Of a stretch of 64,000 nt of DNA, positions 61,366 through 64,000 are shown one piece after another. The stretch covers positions 230,916-294,915 of the forward strand of contig MENK01000001.1 of assembly GCA_001768235.1 (NCBI GenBank), read 5' to 3'. The position numbers and the translations under genes are program-made. This DNA is from Bacteroidetes bacterium GWB2_32_14 (lineage in GTDB: Bacteria; Bacteroidota; Bacteroidia; Bacteroidales; UBA12077). The notes below the pieces were generated by a model that did no database searches, was not told where the DNA came from, and saw only the letters and a program-made list of their open reading frames with translations. Numbering within the stretch: position 1 is the first letter of the stretch; every line of letters starts with the position of its first letter.

Positions 61366-63999
61366 TTATTTAGAGAAATCGCGTGATGCCAATCGTTTAT
61401 ACCCGTTGTATCTCCATTTAGCATCTTCCTCGGCACGTTTAAACAATTCAACTGCTTCCTGGGGGAACGATTTGGTAAGTGATGAATAACGTACTTCACT
61501 CTTCAGGAATTCCTGGAATTTACTCCAATCGGGTTCTGTGGAATCCAGCTCGAATGGATTCTTGCCTTGTGCTTCCAACAATGGGTTGAAACGGTAATTG
61601 TGCCAGTATCCGCATTCAACGGCCAATTTAGCCTCTTGCTGTGTTTTACCCATACCTGCATTCAGTCCGTGGTTAATACAGGGAGCATAAGCAATAATTA
61701 ACGATGGCCCCGGGTATTCTTCAGCTTCTTTTAATGCTTTAAAATACTGGTTTTGGCTTGCACCCATGGAAACCTGGGCAACATAAACATAACCGTACGA
61801 CATGGCCATCATACCCAGGTCTTTCTTGCGTGTGCGCATACCTGCAGCAGCAAATTTAGCTACAGCACCAACCGGAGTTGATTTTGAAGCCTGACCACCT
61901 GTGTTTGAATATACCTCTGTGTCAACTACTAAAACATTAACATCTTTACCCGATGCCAATACGTGGTCCAACCCTCCGTAGCCGATATCATAAGCCCAAC
62001 CATCGCCACCAAAAATCCACTGTGATTTTTTTGCAAGATATTGTTTCAAATCAAGAATATCTTTAGCAACGGGATGTTTTTCGCTTTTAAGTGCTGCTAA
62101 CACTTTTCCTGTAGCAACTTTTGATTCATTCGCATTTGCCATGTTGTCAATCCATTCCTGGAATGCAACTTTAGTAGCTGGAGCAACATCGTTCATTGCA
62201 GCAGTCATCTTTTCGTAGATTCTTTGGCGCATTTTATCAACACCAACCGACATTCCCAAACCATATTCGGCATTATCTTCGAATAATGAGTTAGCCCATG
62301 CCGGGCCATGTCCTTCTTTATTCATGCAATATGGAGTTGATGGAGCCGATCCTCCATAAATAGATGAACAACCTGTAGCATTTGCAACCATCATTCTGTC
62401 GCCAAATAGCTGGGTAATTGTTTTAATATATGGTGTTTCACCGCAACCCGCGCAGGCACCACTAAATTCGAATAATGGCTGTGCAAACTGGCTGTTTTTA
62501 ACACTCTTCGATTTTTCTAATATAGTATCTTTATATCCTACTTTAGTATGCATGTAATCAAAACGTGCATCTTCGGCCATCTGACTTTCAAGTGGCTGCA
62601 TAACCAGGGCTTTGGTTTTTGCAGGACAAACATCAACGCAGTTTCCGCAACCGGTACAATCTAATGGACTAACCTGCATTCTGAATTGGTATTCTTTTGT
62701 TCCGCCGGTACCTGTAACAGTTTTTGTTCCTTCAGGAGCATTTTTAACTTCTTCAGCAGTTAGTAAAAATGGACGAATTACTGCGTGAGGACAAACATAT
62801 GCGCATTGGTTACACTGAATACAATTTTCAGGAATCCATTCCGGTACTGTAACAGCTATTCCTCGTTTTTCAAACGCTGTTGTTCCTGCAGGGAATGTAC
62901 CATCTTCTCTTCCCAGGAATGCACTTACCGGTAAATCATCCCCTTTTTGAGCATTGATAGGTTCAACTACATTTCTAATAAATTCAGGAATGTTTTTGTT
63001 TTCTGCTGATGCTTTTACAGTGATGTTTTTCCATTCGGCAGGGATTTTTACTTCTGTAAGCTCGCCTCCACGGTCAACCGCTGCTTTATTCATATTCACA
63101 ACATCTTCACCTTTACGTCCAAATGATTTTACAATGGCTTTTTTCATTTGTGCTTCTGCCAACTCGTAAGGAATAACATTTGCGATTTTAAAGAATGCAG
63201 CCTGCATTATCATATTGGTTCTGTTTCCTAAACCAATTTCTTCTGCAATTTTGGTTGCATTTATAATGTAGCATTTAATCTCTTTTTCGGCAAGGATTTT
63301 TTTCATGCTGTCGGGGAAACGATTTTTTGTTTCTTCAGCATCCCAGATACTGTTTAAAAGGAATGTTCCGCCTTTTTTAATTCCTCGCAGCATTTCATAT
63401 TTATCGAGATAAGCAGGAACATGACATGCAACAAAGTCGGGTGTACCAACCAGGTACGATGAACGAATGGGCTGATCGCCAAAACGTAAGTGCGAAACGG
63501 TAATACCACCCGATTTTTTTGAATCGTAAGCAAAATATGCCTGGGCATATTTATCGGTGTTATCACCAATAATTTTTATTGAGTTTTTATTTGCTCCTAC
63601 AGTACCGTCCGATCCTAAACCATAAAATTTACCTTCGAAAGTTCCTTTAGGAACAACACTAATTTCGGGTAATAATGGTAACGATAAGAATGTAACATCA
63701 TCAACAATACTAATTGTAAAGTGGTTTTTTGGTTGGGGCAAACTTAAATTATTGTAAACAGATATAATCTGTGCCGGGGTAGTATCTTTTGAACTTAATC
63801 CGTATCGGCCACCAACAATAAGTGGAGCTTTATCTTTACCATAGAATAATTCACGAATATCCATGTATAATGGTTCGCCATTCGCTCCTGGTTCTTTTGT
63901 CCTGTCTAAAACGGCAATACGTTTCACGGTTTTTGGAAGCACTTTCATGAAATATTTTTCAGAGAACGGACGATACAGATGAACAGATATTAAACCCAC
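61366..63999 (-). CDS. nifJ: Pyruvate:ferredoxin (flavodoxin) oxidoreductase, C-terminal three quarters (partial)
   Basis: At least 877 aa of a single-chain pyruvate:ferredoxin oxidoreductase; the family is usually near 1180 aa, so about 300 N-terminal residues lie beyond the window end. Visible parts are the end of the transketolase-C-like domain (KRIAVLDRTKEPGANGEPLY), the gamma domain, and two [4Fe-4S] motifs, CIQCNQCAYVCP and CTGCGNCVDVCP. The proximal cluster segment CAGCGETPYIK follows, then the TPP motif GDGWAYDIG...TEVYSNTGGQ. It turns pyruvate and CoA into acetyl-CoA, CO2 and reduced ferredoxin or flavodoxin. The visible part shows no defect. Confidence 0.97.
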   Translation of the reverse strand: MGLISVHLYRPFSEKYFMKVLPKTVKRIAVLDRTKEPGANGEPLYMDIRELFYGKDKAPLIVGGRYGLSSKDTTPAQIISVYNNLSLPQPKNHFTISIVDDVTFLSLPLLPEISVVPKGTFEGKFYGLGSDGTVGANKNSIKIIGDNTDKYAQAYFAYDSKKSGGITVSHLRFGDQPIRSSYLVGTPDFVACHVPAYLDKYEMLRGIKKGGTFLLNSIWDAEETKNRFPDSMKKILAEKEIKCYIINATKIAEEIGLGNRTNMIMQAAFFKIANVIPYELAEAQMKKAIVKSFGRKGEDVVNMNKAAVDRGGELTEVKIPAEWKNITVKASAENKNIPEFIRNVVEPINAQKGDDLPVSAFLGREDGTFPAGTTAFEKRGIAVTVPEWIPENCIQCNQCAYVCPHAVIRPFLLTAEEVKNAPEGTKTVTGTGGTKEYQFRMQVSPLDCTGCGNCVDVCPAKTKALVMQPLESQMAEDARFDYMHTKVGYKDTILEKSKSVKNSQFAQPLFEFSGACAGCGETPYIKTITQLFGDRMMVANATGCSSIYGGSAPSTPYCMNKEGHGPAWANSLFEDNAEYGLGMSVGVDKMRQRIYEKMTAAMNDVAPATKVAFQEWIDNMANANESKVATGKVLAALKSEKHPVAKDILDLKQYLAKKSQWIFGGDGWAYDIGYGGLDHVLASGKDVNVLVVDTEVYSNTGGQASKSTPVGAVAKFAAAGMRTRKKDLGMMAMSYGYVYVAQVSMGASQNQYFKALKEAEEYPGPSLIIAYAPCINHGLNAGMGKTQQEAKLAVECGYWHNYRFNPLLEAQGKNPFELDSTEPDWSKFQEFLKSEVRYSSLTKSFPQEAVELFKRAEEDAKWRYNGYKRLASRDFSK

Positions 64000-64000
64000 T

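Overview
The window is AT-rich DNA from an anaerobic, fermentative member of the Bacteroidota, probably Bacteroidales or a related order. Four signs point there: three large secreted proteins end in type IX secretion (T9SS) sorting domains; one operon holds a TonB-dependent receptor with a carboxypeptidase-like N-terminal domain; several genes are preceded by the Bacteroidota -7 motif TAnnTTTG; and most genes lack a clear Shine-Dalgarno sequence. I saw no tRNA, rRNA, CRISPR array or prophage. The genus cannot be told from the sequence alone.

Layout. 1-3.3 kb: end of an unknown gene, then a minus-strand SsuABC/NMT1-type ABC importer operon with a receiver-only response regulator inside it. 3.3-10.5 kb: a plus-strand [FeFe]-hydrogenase maturation locus (TM1266-family gene, TonB receptor, hydG, hydF, hydE, second TM1266-family gene) closed by a terminator; no hydrogenase structural gene is in the window. 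10.7-22.9 kb: a paralogous trio of secreted proteins (119, 1700 and about 2143 aa) built from one repeated Cys/Trp module; the two giants carry beta-helix, Ig-like and T9SS sorting domains. 22.9-28.5 kb: an ArsP/DUF318 permease, a DUF3795 protein, a GNAT acetyltransferase, an FtsX-type permease and a small Cys-rich protein. 28.7-31.8 kb: two secreted peptidases (C69 and S37). 31.9-35.1 kb: trans-4-hydroxyproline dehydratase (glycyl radical enzyme) and its activase. 35.6-40.6 kb: ADP-forming acyl-CoA synthetase, a 53-aa membrane protein, a porin and a sodium:solute symporter in one tight operon. 40.7-45.6 kb: flavodoxin, an aminotransferase and a four-subunit 2-oxoacid:ferredoxin oxidoreductase. 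45.8-46.5 kb: a MntA-HepT toxin-antitoxin pair between inverted repeats. 46.6-54.9 kb: a lipoprotein, an Lrp regulator, a family III CoA-transferase with a symporter, TrkA and ComEC. 55-61.3 kb: a 1391-aa T9SS cargo protein, three short non-coding transposon-like elements (MITEs) and an antitoxin beside a frameshifted RelE-type toxin. 61.4-64 kb: pyruvate:ferredoxin oxidoreductase, cut by the window end.

Together the metabolic genes suggest peptide and amino-acid fermentation. Secreted peptidases release peptides; transamination gives 2-oxoacids; VOR/KOR-type and pyruvate:ferredoxin oxidoreductases make acyl-CoA and reduced ferredoxin or flavodoxin; the ADP-forming synthetase makes ATP and organic acid; electrons probably leave as H2 through an [FeFe] hydrogenase encoded elsewhere. 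Hydroxyproline dehydratase would feed hydroxyproline into the proline pool. This pathway is inferred from gene content.

The least explained items are the repeated secreted module and its recent duplication and gene conversion, the TonB receptor inside the hydrogenase maturation operon with its palindrome-rich leader, the MITE family with exact 9-bp target duplications, and the inverted repeats around MntA-HepT.
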